Assembly: GCA_040429635.1 (NCBI GenBank)
Contig: CP158972.1
Location: 3,479,501 to 3,543,500 of the forward strand
Direction: 5' to 3'
Source of the DNA: Tamlana crocina
GTDB taxonomy: Bacteria > Bacteroidota > Bacteroidia > Flavobacteriales > Flavobacteriaceae
DNA: 64,000 nucleotides
Shown here: positions 1 to 8,804 of the stretch, piece after piece
Numbering within the stretch: position 1 is the stretch's first letter
Layout of the letters: every line of letters starts with the position of its first letter
Made by a program: the position numbers and the translations under genes
The notes under the pieces: model-generated
The model's database searches: none
The model's input: only the letters and a program-made list of their open reading frames with translations
Told to the model about the DNA's origin: nothing

Positions 1-39
1 TAAAATGTCATAATAATCGATTATAAAAACAAATTGTTG

Positions 40-47
40 CAAAGATA
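40..47 (-). promoter_or_regulatory. TAnnTTTG promoter element for an off-window gene
   Basis: Read on the minus strand this is TATCTTTG, the Bacteroidota -7 element (TAnnTTTG). It would drive a gene leaving the left edge of the window. No convincing TTTG -33 box is visible at the usual 19-21 nt spacing, so the call is tentative. Confidence 0.3.
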
Positions 48-100
48 ATCACTTGCAATTAAATGTGCTGCCCTCAAATAAGAAGCACCACCTGCAATGT

Positions 101-2476
101 TTAGCGCCGCTTACCGCCACTGTATTCCATGGCTTCGCCTTTACCGAAACCGTAACTAAAACCAAGGGTAACAAAACGGCCTCGCGTACTTTCAGTATAA
201 TTGGTAAAGGTTTCCTGGGCCGTAAAACTTTTAAAATAGCGTGAAGCGAACACATCGCGAACCCCTAAGCTAAAAACACCTTTTCCGTTGAATATTTTTT
301 TCCGAAGACCGAGGTCTAAAAAGGCGATATCATCGTTTTGGCCTTGAACGGTTTTGTATTCGGACTCGTAATTTGCGGTAGCCTCAAAATCGATATTGGC
401 GGGCAACTTTAGTTTAGCCATAAGTTTGGAGGTCCATTGGTCACCTTTAAAATCGAACACTTGCGACTGGAACGTCCCTTCTCGATTGAAGCTGTTATAA
501 TTAAAATCGACATTAAACGTCAACCAATTTATGGGAGTATATTTGGTATTGAACTCGACACCCACCGTGCTGTTTGTGCCAATATTTTCTGGGCGCGTGG
601 TATTAACATTGTCTTCGGAGAAGGTAATACGCTCAATCATATCGGTAGTAAAGCGGTGATATACACCAAAATTTAAGGAGGTTCTACCAATATCGACAAT
701 GGTGGTGACTTCGTACGAATCGGTAAATTCGGGCTGCAATTCGGGGTTTCCTTGGCGGATGCTAAAACTATTTCGAATATTGAAAAACGGATTTAAGTCC
801 CACATTCGTGGCCTGTACACACGTTTGGAATAGCCAGCCTGTAACGATACAGCTTCTGAAAACTTATACGAGGTATGCACACTAGGGAATAGATTGGTAT
901 AATTTTGGTCGTTGGCCTCGTTAGTGGTTTCCAAAAGGGTTTTTAGGTCGGTTTGCTCTAATCGCAGTCCACCTTTCAGCCCCCATTTTTCGCCTTCGTA
1001 CGCTGCCGAAAAATAAGCTCCCAACACTTTTTGGTCGTAGTTAAAAATATTGGTCAGCCCCGCATCGGTAACAAACTCACTATTAATCCAATCTTCAACT
1101 TCGTAATCGTTGCTCACATCGGTCATCACGTATTGCGCTCCCGTTTCAATACTCCATTGTTCTGAAAAGGGTTTCATGTAATCCAGTTTGAATGTGAAAT
1201 TATCTTCGGCAAAATCGGTTCGCGTTCTTTGTTGGGCATCGCGATCTTGACCCGATACCGTTACATCATCAAACAACGAACTTTGATCTTTAGCAAAGGA
1301 ATTTCCGGTGGCACTAAAGAGCAGATCGTGGTCTTCGTGGTCTTCAAAATCTTTTTTATAAATGAGTTCGTACTGATATTTAGGATTGGTCGCTTCGGTA
1401 TCTTCCGAACGGTTCCATTCAGACACCAAAGCATTGGCCTCGTCAAAAAGTTGGAAATTATAATTGGATGGTTGGTCCTCGACTTCGTAGGCAAAATTCC
1501 CCGAAAGGGTAAACACATCGTTTGGCGTGAGGTAATAATCCGTACCCAAAGTGATGTTGTAAAATTTTTCGTTTCGGTAGTCGGTACCCGTATTAAACAA
1601 GGTGGTTTCGGTTTCTAAATTTCTATTGATATTTTCGCTATCGCGCGGATAGCTCCTACGCCCCAACCCCAGCTGGGTAAAGAGGTTGAATTTTTCCGAC
1701 CGACGGTTTAAGCTGATGCCCACACTGTGGTTATCTGGCACCCCCGTGTTAAGGCTCACCGAGCCGTTCAAGCCTTTGCGTTCTTCCTTTTTTATGATGA
1801 TATTGATAATACCCGAAGTACCTTCGGCATCGTATTTGGCCGATGGGTTGGTGATCACTTCGATGCTTTCAATCATATCGGCGGTGATGCTGCCCAGTGC
1901 CCCACCGTCTTCTGTTAAAATGGAAGGCTTTCCGTTTATGAGCACTTGTACCCCCGAGCTTCCTCGCAGGCTAATGGCGCCTTCAATATTCACATTTACC
2001 GATGGCACGTTATTGAGTACATCCAGAGCACTCATTCCGGTGCTGGCAATATCCTTACCCACATTAAAAACCCGTTTGTCCAGCTTAAATTCGGTTCGTG
2101 ATACTTCGGCCTGAACCACCACCTCATCGAGTTGGGCAGCGTCTTCAGCCAAGGTAATGGCACCTAAATTTATGGTGTTGTTTTTTTCCTCAAAATCGCG
2201 GATGCTTTTGGTAACAAACCCAATAAAACTTACTTTGATGTAATAATTATTGGTTTCGGTTTCTAAAACAAAAGTTCCTTCTTCGGTGGTGGTGGTGCCC
2301 GAAATGGGCTTGTTGGTTTCCTTATCGGCCAACATTACCGTGGCATACGCCAAGGGCTGATTACTGGATTGCTCGACAACCCGACCTTCTATTTTTGTAG
2401 TTTGGGCAGTACTTATAAAACTGAACATCAATAAGATGCCGAATAAAACTGGAGTAGCGGTTTTCTTTAAAATCAT
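101..2476 (-). CDS. TonB-dependent receptor, OMP_b-brl_3 type
   Basis: Outer-membrane receptor of 791 residues. A signal peptide (about residues 1-24, ending STAQ) is followed by a CarboxypepD_reg-like beta-sandwich (about 27-105, starting KIEGRVVEQ) and a plug domain with the sequence GVQVLINGKPSIL. The rest is a long beta-barrel ending in FVTLGFSYGFGKG plus a short basic tail. The family imports or senses ligands with TonB energy, but nothing here identifies the ligand. There is no STN signalling domain and no SusD partner next to it, so it is not a polysaccharide-utilisation pair or a FecA-type transducer. It appears to be transcribed alone, 217 bp downstream of secDF and separated from it by a terminator. 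Confidence 0.88.
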   Translation of the reverse strand: MILKKTATPVLFGILLMFSFISTAQTTKIEGRVVEQSSNQPLAYATVMLADKETNKPISGTTTTEEGTFVLETETNNYYIKVSFIGFVTKSIRDFEEKNNTINLGAITLAEDAAQLDEVVVQAEVSRTEFKLDKRVFNVGKDIASTGMSALDVLNNVPSVNVNIEGAISLRGSSGVQVLINGKPSILTEDGGALGSITADMIESIEVITNPSAKYDAEGTSGIINIIIKKEERKGLNGSVSLNTGVPDNHSVGISLNRRSEKFNLFTQLGLGRRSYPRDSENINRNLETETTLFNTGTDYRNEKFYNITLGTDYYLTPNDVFTLSGNFAYEVEDQPSNYNFQLFDEANALVSEWNRSEDTEATNPKYQYELIYKKDFEDHEDHDLLFSATGNSFAKDQSSLFDDVTVSGQDRDAQQRTRTDFAEDNFTFKLDYMKPFSEQWSIETGAQYVMTDVSNDYEVEDWINSEFVTDAGLTNIFNYDQKVLGAYFSAAYEGEKWGLKGGLRLEQTDLKTLLETTNEANDQNYTNLFPSVHTSYKFSEAVSLQAGYSKRVYRPRMWDLNPFFNIRNSFSIRQGNPELQPEFTDSYEVTTIVDIGRTSLNFGVYHRFTTDMIERITFSEDNVNTTRPENIGTNSTVGVEFNTKYTPINWLTFNVDFNYNSFNREGTFQSQVFDFKGDQWTSKLMAKLKLPANIDFEATANYESEYKTVQGQNDDIAFLDLGLRKKIFNGKGVFSLGVRDVFASRYFKSFTAQETFTNYTESTRGRFVTLGFSYGFGKGEAMEYSGGKRR

Positions 2477-2633
2477 GTTAAAAAATTCAGCTAAAGATCT
2501 TAATTTTATTTGTTTAGGACTTATAAGGAAACGTTAATTTTAGTTGATAATAACATACTTATCACTTCTATAATTCAACAGTTTGCTTACTTCGTGTGCG
2601 CTCAGTACAGGCTTTCTTTTGCAAAAACGACAT

Positions 2634-2664
2634 AAAAAAAGCCTATCGACAATTATCGATAGGC
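2634..2664 (-). terminator. Rho-independent terminator of secDF
   Basis: A 9-bp perfect stem (2641-2649 with 2656-2664; arms GCCTATCGA and TCGATAGGC) is followed, on the minus strand, by seven U (the A run at 2634-2640). It lies just after the secDF stop codon and separates secDF from the TonB receptor. Confidence 0.85.
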
Positions 2665-2692
2665 TTATCAAGAAGAACGTTTTAGTTAGTTA

Positions 2693-5692
2693 TTAGTCTT
2701 TCTTCTTTTTTTCTTCAGATTTGCTTACTGTATCGTACATCACCGGCGTTGCGATAAACAACGACGAATAGGTACCTACAACCACACCCACAATTAAGGC
2801 GAACATGAATCCGCGGATGGAATCACCACCAAAAATAAAGATGGCCAATAATACCACCAATGTGGTTAACGAGGTGTTCAAGGTTCTACTTAAGGTACTG
2901 CTCAATGATGAGTTTACCACACGGTTAAACGGCCAGTTGGTATGCTCGTTAAAGAACTCACGGATTCTATCGAACACTACCACGGTATCGTTTAATGAGT
3001 AACCAATTACCGTTAGTATAGCCGCGATAAACGCTTGGTTGATTTCCATGTTGAATGGCATAAACTTGTATGTAATGGAAAATACACCCAATACGATCAA
3101 TACATCGTGGAATACGGCAGCAACCGCACCCAATGAATATTGCCATTTTTTGAATCGGAATAAGATGTAAAGGAACACCACGATTAACGATCCTAAAATA
3201 GCCCAAATAGAAGCTTGCTTAATATCATCGGCAATGGTTGGTGTTACTTTGTATGACTCCAACAAACCAACTTGTTTGTTTTCATCGTTTAAGTCGATAA
3301 ACTGCTCATACGAGATACCCTCTAAATGCGGTACTAACGCATCGTATAGGTTTCTTCTGATTTCTTCATCTATTTCAGAACCTGATTCGTTTACCTTGTA
3401 TTTCGTGGTGATTTTCAACTGATTGGCGTCACCAAAAGTTTTAGCATCGGCACTTCCAAATACATCGGGTTGCGACAGTAAATTAGTGATTTCTTCGGCA
3501 CTGATATCTTGTGCAAAACGCACTTGATACGTTCTACCTCCAACAAAATCAACACCTTGATCTAAACCGTTAGTGAACAACGACCCTAAACTTAAAACGA
3601 TAAGCACACCTGAAATGATGTAGGCGGTTTTACGTTTCTTCAAGAATTCGATATTGATATTTCTGAAAAGGTTTTTGGTGATTCCTGTAGCGAAATCCAA
3701 TTTCCCACCACGATCTACGTGCCAGTCAATCAATAATCTGGTGATGAAAATAGCAGTAAATAACGAGGTTAAAATACCAATCAATAAGGTAGTAGCGAAA
3801 CCTTTAATCGGACCCGTACCGAATACGAATAAAATCAATGCCGTTAAACCGGTAGTGATGTTGGCATCTAAAATAGAAGACAAGGCATTGCTGAAACCAT
3901 CTTTTACAGAATCGATTTGTCCTTTGCCTTTCGCCAATTCTTCTCGGATACGTTCGAAAATAAGTACGTTCGCATCAACCGACATACCGATAGTCAATAC
4001 AATACCCGCAATACCAGGCAATGTTAACACGGCTCCTAAACCAGATAATACACCGAAAATTAACACGATGTTCAATAGCATGGCTACATCAGCAAAAGCA
4101 CCCGCTTTTCCGTAGTAGAAAATCATCCATAACAATACTAAAGCCAAAGCAATTAAGAATGATGTTGTACCGCTATCAATCGCCTCTTGACCCAATGATG
4201 GACCAACAACTTCACTTTGAATAATATCTGCAGAAGCTGGTAATTTACCTGCACGTAATACGTTGGCTAAATCGATGGCCTCATTTAAAGTGAAATCCCC
4301 TGAAATAGATGAGCGTCCACCAGCAATTGGGCCAGAAGTCACACCCGGCGCAGAGTACACTACATCATCTAAAACAATAGCGATTTGGCTGCCTTGCTGA
4401 TACGCATTACCAGTCATTTCTTCCCAGATTTTAGCGCCTTTAGAGTTCATTTGCATCGATACTTCCGGTTTGTTTCCAACGGGGCTAAATTCATTGCTAG
4501 CATCTGTAACTACTGCTCCACTCAATGGTGGAGTATCTTCTCTGTTACCTACCAATCCATATAAATCGATAAGTTCGCTATTCTTTTCTGGCTTACCGAA
4601 AACAAATTTCGTGTAACGCATTTCGGCAGGCAATAAGGCTCTCACCTCATCGCGGTTTAAATAATCAAGAACGGTTTCTTTGTCCTTAATTTCAAATTTG
4701 GCGATGATTGGACCTCCTTGGTAACCCACGCCTCTAATTAATTTTCCTAATGGATTGACATTATTGTCAACCGCTGTTGAATCCGTTTGGCTATCCCCCA
4801 AAAGGTCATCAATTTGTGAATCTTGGGCATCTTCTTCATCTTGACTTTCAACTTCCGCAGTTTGGGTTTCATCCTCTACAATGTCTTTCAACACGGCATC
4901 GGCCTGACCTAAAAACTGGTAAAACATTTCACCTTTGTAGGCATCCCAAAATTCCAATTGGGCAGTACTTTGTAGTAACGACTTGGCTCTTTCTACATCC
5001 TTAACACCAGGCAATTCCACCAAGATACGCCCTGATGTTCCTAAACGCTGAATGTTTGGTGAAGTAACACCAAACTCATCGATACGCTTACGCAATACTT
5101 CAAACGCTGAAACGATAGACTCGTCGATTTTAGTTTCGATGATGCTCTTCACCTCATCGTCGCTCATACTGCCGTCAATTTCCCCATCCAATTCTTTCGT
5201 ATAGAAAATATCTGGTGAAGCCAATTTGGTATCGCCTTTAATCTTATCGAAAGCCGTGAAGAAATCCTGTAAATAGGTATTTTGGCTATTCTTTTGAAGC
5301 TCGGAAGCGTCCTCTAAAGCTTTGTTGAACACAGGGTCGCTGGTATTGTTTGCTAATCCTTTCAAAATGTCTTTTACAGACACCTGAAGAATTACGTTAA
5401 TACCACCTTTTAAGTCTAAGCCAAGGTTCATGGCTTTTTGCTTCACTTCGTTATAAGTGAACTTTGCAATACCTATATTGAAAACCGTATCGGTGGCTAT
5501 CGACTGAAGATAGTTGGCCTCTTCTTGACTACGCTTGGCGCGGTAATCGTCTTCGGTTTCCGCAATTTTATTGATGGCTATTTCTTCAGCCTCATTTTCA
5601 ATCTGGCTGGCTTTGAAGGTAAACGACAGCTGGTAAAGGCTGACCAAACCAAACAAAACCGCAAATAATTTTACTAATCCTTTATTTTGCAT
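2693..5692 (-). CDS. secDF: Protein translocase SecDF fusion
   Basis: Proton-driven accessory motor of the Sec translocon, here one 999-residue chain. An N-terminal membrane anchor is followed by the SecD hallmark DLKGGINVILQV (about residue 95). Next comes the periplasmic P1 region with the ALRKRIDEFGV-like segment (VLRKRIDEFGV), then the first six-helix block with GMSVDANVLIFERIREE. The SecF half begins near residue 680 (NIEFLKKRKTAY) with GLDQGVDFVGGRTYQVRF and the second block motif GYSLNDTVVVFDRIRE. SecD-SecF fusions are usual in Bacteroidota. An acidic Q/D/E-rich insertion (about residues 270-300, EDETQTAEVESQDEEDAQ) lies in the periplasmic region. The short exported protein at 5866-6480 lies just upstream in the same direction. 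Confidence 0.97.
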   Translation of the reverse strand: MQNKGLVKLFAVLFGLVSLYQLSFTFKASQIENEAEEIAINKIAETEDDYRAKRSQEEANYLQSIATDTVFNIGIAKFTYNEVKQKAMNLGLDLKGGINVILQVSVKDILKGLANNTSDPVFNKALEDASELQKNSQNTYLQDFFTAFDKIKGDTKLASPDIFYTKELDGEIDGSMSDDEVKSIIETKIDESIVSAFEVLRKRIDEFGVTSPNIQRLGTSGRILVELPGVKDVERAKSLLQSTAQLEFWDAYKGEMFYQFLGQADAVLKDIVEDETQTAEVESQDEEDAQDSQIDDLLGDSQTDSTAVDNNVNPLGKLIRGVGYQGGPIIAKFEIKDKETVLDYLNRDEVRALLPAEMRYTKFVFGKPEKNSELIDLYGLVGNREDTPPLSGAVVTDASNEFSPVGNKPEVSMQMNSKGAKIWEEMTGNAYQQGSQIAIVLDDVVYSAPGVTSGPIAGGRSSISGDFTLNEAIDLANVLRAGKLPASADIIQSEVVGPSLGQEAIDSGTTSFLIALALVLLWMIFYYGKAGAFADVAMLLNIVLIFGVLSGLGAVLTLPGIAGIVLTIGMSVDANVLIFERIREELAKGKGQIDSVKDGFSNALSSILDANITTGLTALILFVFGTGPIKGFATTLLIGILTSLFTAIFITRLLIDWHVDRGGKLDFATGITKNLFRNINIEFLKKRKTAYIISGVLIVLSLGSLFTNGLDQGVDFVGGRTYQVRFAQDISAEEITNLLSQPDVFGSADAKTFGDANQLKITTKYKVNESGSEIDEEIRRNLYDALVPHLEGISYEQFIDLNDENKQVGLLESYKVTPTIADDIKQASIWAILGSLIVVFLYILFRFKKWQYSLGAVAAVFHDVLIVLGVFSITYKFMPFNMEINQAFIAAILTVIGYSLNDTVVVFDRIREFFNEHTNWPFNRVVNSSLSSTLSRTLNTSLTTLVVLLAIFIFGGDSIRGFMFALIVGVVVGTYSSLFIATPVMYDTVSKSEEKKKKD

Positions 5693-5865
5693 TTTTTGAG
5701 TTATTTAATGTCTTTTATTTTGTCCCAAAAATGGGTGGGCAAATATAATTTTTTAAGCCCAACTTCGACAAATTTTATTTTTTTGATGAATGTATAGCCA
5801 TACCATTTTACTTTTGGCGGCTATTAAAATGAATCATTTCTGAATGATAGGAATATAAAAACCCC

Positions 5866-6480
5866 TTAAGAATAGCTAGGCCCCGCCCTGCCCTCGGGAA
5901 TTTTATGCGGAATATCTTTTGTGGCAATCTCGATATGTTTACAAATCGCCAATACCAGTTTTACAGCAACCTTTTCGTTGTCAACAACGGCAGGGTTGTA
6001 AAATAAACTGTAAGGCTCTACATAACGGTCGCTTTTGGTTTCAACCTGAAATACCAAATTGCCGTTTAAATCACCGCTTTGTCCATAATCGGTATGGATT
6101 TCAAAAACATCGATATTATAATCAATGCTCTTGTTCTCTTTTATGGGAAGGTTGCTCGGTTGTTCGTTATGGTTAACATCGAGGACTAATCCATCTGCTT
6201 TTGAAAGGCGTTTTTTTATGCTGACCGCATCTGAAGTAGAGTGGTAAGCAATGTTAACGCTGCCATTTTCGAGAATATCAACCTGAATGTTTTCGGCGCC
6301 TAAGCTTTGTAGTTGTTTTTTTAGGAGGTTGATGGTGCTTTGGGCATCGTCTGAAGACAGACCTTCCTCATTAAATTGCAGTACAATTTCTTGGTTGGGC
6401 AATACAGCTTGCTGCTGGTTTACCACACCAAATAAGGTAAGCGAAAAAATAAAAATGCTAATGCACCATCTTGCAATCAT
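5866..6480 (-). CDS. Exported protein of unknown function next to secDF
   Basis: A 204-residue protein with an N-terminal hydrophobic segment (about residues 5-22), so it is secreted or membrane anchored. I do not recognise a named family. Residues about 30-105 have the alternating pattern of the SecD periplasmic ferredoxin-like fold: a strand EIVLQF, then a helix STINLLKKQLQSLGA, then NIQVDILENGSVNIAY, then a helix SIKKRLSKADGLVLDV. This is close in layout to the matching part of the SecD half encoded 173 bp downstream. The second half has FEIHTDYGQSGDLNGN and a strand-rich region. The resemblance is by eye only. It could be a duplicated periplasmic domain or an unrelated alpha/beta protein. 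Confidence 0.6.
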   Translation of the reverse strand: MIARWCISIFIFSLTLFGVVNQQQAVLPNQEIVLQFNEEGLSSDDAQSTINLLKKQLQSLGAENIQVDILENGSVNIAYHSTSDAVSIKKRLSKADGLVLDVNHNEQPSNLPIKENKSIDYNIDVFEIHTDYGQSGDLNGNLVFQVETKSDRYVEPYSLFYNPAVVDNEKVAVKLVLAICKHIEIATKDIPHKIPEGRAGPSYS

Positions 6481-6499
6481 GCGCCAAATATAAAAAAAT

Positions 6500-6523
6500 A
6501 AAGACTGTATTGCTACAGTCTTT
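6500..6523 (-). terminator. Terminator of mdh
   Basis: A 10-bp stem, AAAGACTGTA (6500-6509) with TACAGTCTTT (6514-6523), with a TTGC loop and an A-rich left flank that becomes the U run on the minus strand. It lies between the mdh stop and the start of the next gene. Confidence 0.8.
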
Positions 6524-6554
6524 AAAAAATATCATATTTTGAATGTACTGAATA

Positions 6555-7481
6555 CTAAACCTCTAGCAACCCGTTGGTTTTTCTAACCCCTTCGGCACTA
6601 GATTTCATGTGTTCTTTTTCAGCTTCACTTAAAGGAATGTCAACGATTTCTTCAATACCGTTTTTACCTAAAACCACTGGCACACCAATACAGATGTCAT
6701 TCAATCCGTATTCACCTTCCAAGAAGGTTGAACATGGGTAAATTTTCTTTTGGTCGCATGCAATGGCTTGTACCAAACCGCTTACCGCAGCACCTGGTGC
6801 ATACCAAGCAGAAGTTCCTAATAATTTAGTCAATGTAGCTCCACCCACTTTAGTATCGGCAGCCACTTGCTCTAAACGCTCCTCGCTTAAAAATTCTGAA
6901 ACTTTAATACTGTTTCTTGTAGCGTGAGAGGTTAAAGGCACCATACCTGTGTCGCTATGACCACCAATTACCATACCATCTACATCGCTAATAGGCGCAC
7001 CCAAAGCTTCGGCCAAACGGTACTTGAAACGAGCAGAATCTAACGCACCACCCATACCAATGATTCGGTTTTTAGGCATATCAAGCGATTTGTGCGCTAA
7101 ATACGTCATAGTATCCATTGGGTTACTCACCACAATAAGGATCATGTTTGGAGAATGTTCAAGTAAACTTGTAGCAACAGATTTTACAATACCGGCGTTA
7201 ATACCAATTAATTCTTCGCGAGTCATTCCCGGTTTACGTGGAATACCAGAAGTAATGACACAAATATCACTGTTTGCGGTTTTGCTGTAATCGTTGGTTA
7301 CACCCGTAATTTTAGTATCGAACCCGTTTAAAGATGCACATTGCATCAAATCCATAGCTTTACCTTCGGCGTAGCCTTCTTTGATGTCTAACAATACCAC
7401 TTCCGATGCAAAATCTTTAATAGCAATATACTCTGCACAACTGGCACCAACTGCTCCTGCACCTACTACTGTTACTTTCAT
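6555..7481 (-). CDS. mdh: Malate dehydrogenase
   Basis: NAD-dependent oxidation of malate to oxaloacetate in the TCA cycle; cytosolic. The 308 residues belong to the LDH-like MDH group. There is an N-terminal Rossmann motif (VTVVGAGAVGASCAEYIA), Asp at the end of the second strand (LLDIKEG, which favours NAD), the substrate loop ITSGIPRKPGMTREEL with two arginines, the VVSNPMDTMTYLA segment, and the catalytic His in GGHSDTGMVPL. Full length; the start is set by the Rossmann strand following the first Met. It has its own terminator and its own upstream region, so it is probably monocistronic. Confidence 0.97.
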   Translation of the reverse strand: MKVTVVGAGAVGASCAEYIAIKDFASEVVLLDIKEGYAEGKAMDLMQCASLNGFDTKITGVTNDYSKTANSDICVITSGIPRKPGMTREELIGINAGIVKSVATSLLEHSPNMILIVVSNPMDTMTYLAHKSLDMPKNRIIGMGGALDSARFKYRLAEALGAPISDVDGMVIGGHSDTGMVPLTSHATRNSIKVSEFLSEERLEQVAADTKVGGATLTKLLGTSAWYAPGAAVSGLVQAIACDQKKIYPCSTFLEGEYGLNDICIGVPVVLGKNGIEEIVDIPLSEAEKEHMKSSAEGVRKTNGLLEV

Positions 7482-7600
7482 TTTTTGTTTATTTTTAGTT
7501 ACTTGTTAATTATTTATCAATTTGTGAAATTTTGATTTTAAAAACCTAACATCCCACAATTCAAACCATGCGAAATTACGAATTAAAACCTTTTTAATAA

Positions 7601-7629
7601 AAAAGTGCGGGACAAAATCCCGCACTTTT
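7601..7629 (-). terminator. Terminator of the DUF6588 gene
   Basis: A 12-bp perfect stem (7601-7612 and 7618-7629; AAAAGTGCGGGA and its complement) with a CAAAA loop and flanking A/T runs. It lies just downstream of the 7690-8715 gene and insulates mdh from it. Confidence 0.85.
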
Positions 7630-7689
7630 AAACAAAAATTAAATATAACTAACTAAAACTAAATAAATTCATTTTTTACATGTGATAAA

Positions 7690-8715
7690 TTATCTAAATC
7701 CAAAGTTTATACCTACAGAAAAGGCATTGAACTCCGATAAATGATATTCGGCATTGAGCCTAAAAAATCCCAACTTTAACTTTAAACCTGCTGTACCCCT
7801 AACGGAAGACACCTCACTGGACACCGAAAAGGGATCTTCGTAAGTTCTGGTCACAAATGGCCCTCCCGTAACGGTATAGGTTCCCAAAACATCCGATTCT
7901 GACTTTCCTTTAATATAGCCCAAACCACCATAAAAATTGATAACGGGGAGCTTAGTCGACGCTACCAACTGAAAAAGCATGGTATTCGTATTACTTTCAA
8001 CACGTTGATTTTCGCCATCAATACCTGAAGACTCTGTAATATTATAAGAGCCATTTAAATGAGTATAAGCTACAAGCCCAGAAACAGCTACTGGCATATA
8101 CTTATCGGCAGGCAACCATTTGGTCATTTCAAATTGCAAACCGGCACCATACATGCTTAAGGTTACATCATCTGTATCTACCTTGGGAACGAAACGTGCT
8201 TTCAATTCAATACCTTGACTTAACCCAATCGCCCCTTGTATAAAAGCTGTAGGCAATAAATTAGCACTGGCATCTCCAATTCCCGTGGGCAAGGTTATTT
8301 GTTCTGTTAGCACAGGGTTATCGTTATCCCTAATAATCAAATCTATATCAGGGTCGTTTTCTCCCAAAACACTAGCAACGGCTCTTGTTCTAAGGCTGGA
8401 GTTGTCAGCAAACTCAACTGTAAAATCTTCTGTTTCATACAGATCTAAGTCCATCATAAATGATTTGTTTTCGTCTTGAACAGTTGCTGCATTTGCAACG
8501 ATTGATATTTCAAAACCACCTAATGGCTTGGCATCGGCCGTATTAAACCAATTGGCGTTCATACTGTGCATCAAGCCTTTGGTTCCCGGTTTCAAATAAT
8601 CGTCAGTGAAGCGTTCAGCATTTTCAACACCAAAAGCAAATAAGGCGTCTATGTCTTGTGCTTTTGAAAGAAATACCGATAAAAATAGCAATATAAATAA
8701 AGCTTTCTTTTTCAT
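7690..8715 (-). CDS. DUF6588 family beta-barrel protein
   Basis: Predicted outer-membrane protein of 341 residues. I place the start at 8715 (MKKKALFILLFLSVFLSKAQ), because this gives a clean signal peptide; the reading frame extends 13 codons further upstream without one. After the signal come DIDALFAFGVENAERFTDDYLKP (given here only as a landmark near residues 20-42), then LKPGTKGLMHSMNANWFNTA, both typical of the flavobacterial DUF6588 family. The C-terminal half has alternating strands ending FSVGINFGFR with a terminal aromatic-Arg, as expected for a barrel. The function is unknown. It has its own terminator. Confidence 0.8.
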   Translation of the reverse strand: MKKKALFILLFLSVFLSKAQDIDALFAFGVENAERFTDDYLKPGTKGLMHSMNANWFNTADAKPLGGFEISIVANAATVQDENKSFMMDLDLYETEDFTVEFADNSSLRTRAVASVLGENDPDIDLIIRDNDNPVLTEQITLPTGIGDASANLLPTAFIQGAIGLSQGIELKARFVPKVDTDDVTLSMYGAGLQFEMTKWLPADKYMPVAVSGLVAYTHLNGSYNITESSGIDGENQRVESNTNTMLFQLVASTKLPVINFYGGLGYIKGKSESDVLGTYTVTGGPFVTRTYEDPFSVSSEVSSVRGTAGLKLKLGFFRLNAEYHLSEFNAFSVGINFGFR

Positions 8716-8804
8716 TATGTAGATTTTGGTTTTACGAATATAGGGAAAAATCAATACAAAACAACATTTAATCGAAAAAATATGTTTTTAATCGATGTTT
8801 CAAA

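Noticed and set aside
1229-1618. 129-codon frame opposite the TonB receptor
   Set aside because: It lies wholly inside a well-supported receptor gene on the other strand and has no protein features; the same holds for the other antisense frames over secDF, ffh, eno, gyrB and similar genes.
2587-2612. Possible decayed copy of the CTGAGCGCAGTCGAAG repeat
   Set aside because: Only about half of the core matches (ACTTCGTGTGCGCTCAGTAC) and it lacks the TGTCA end; too weak to list.
8716-8754. Upstream extension of the DUF6588 gene (13 codons)
   Set aside because: It places 13 codons before a clean signal peptide; the ATG at 8715 fits better.
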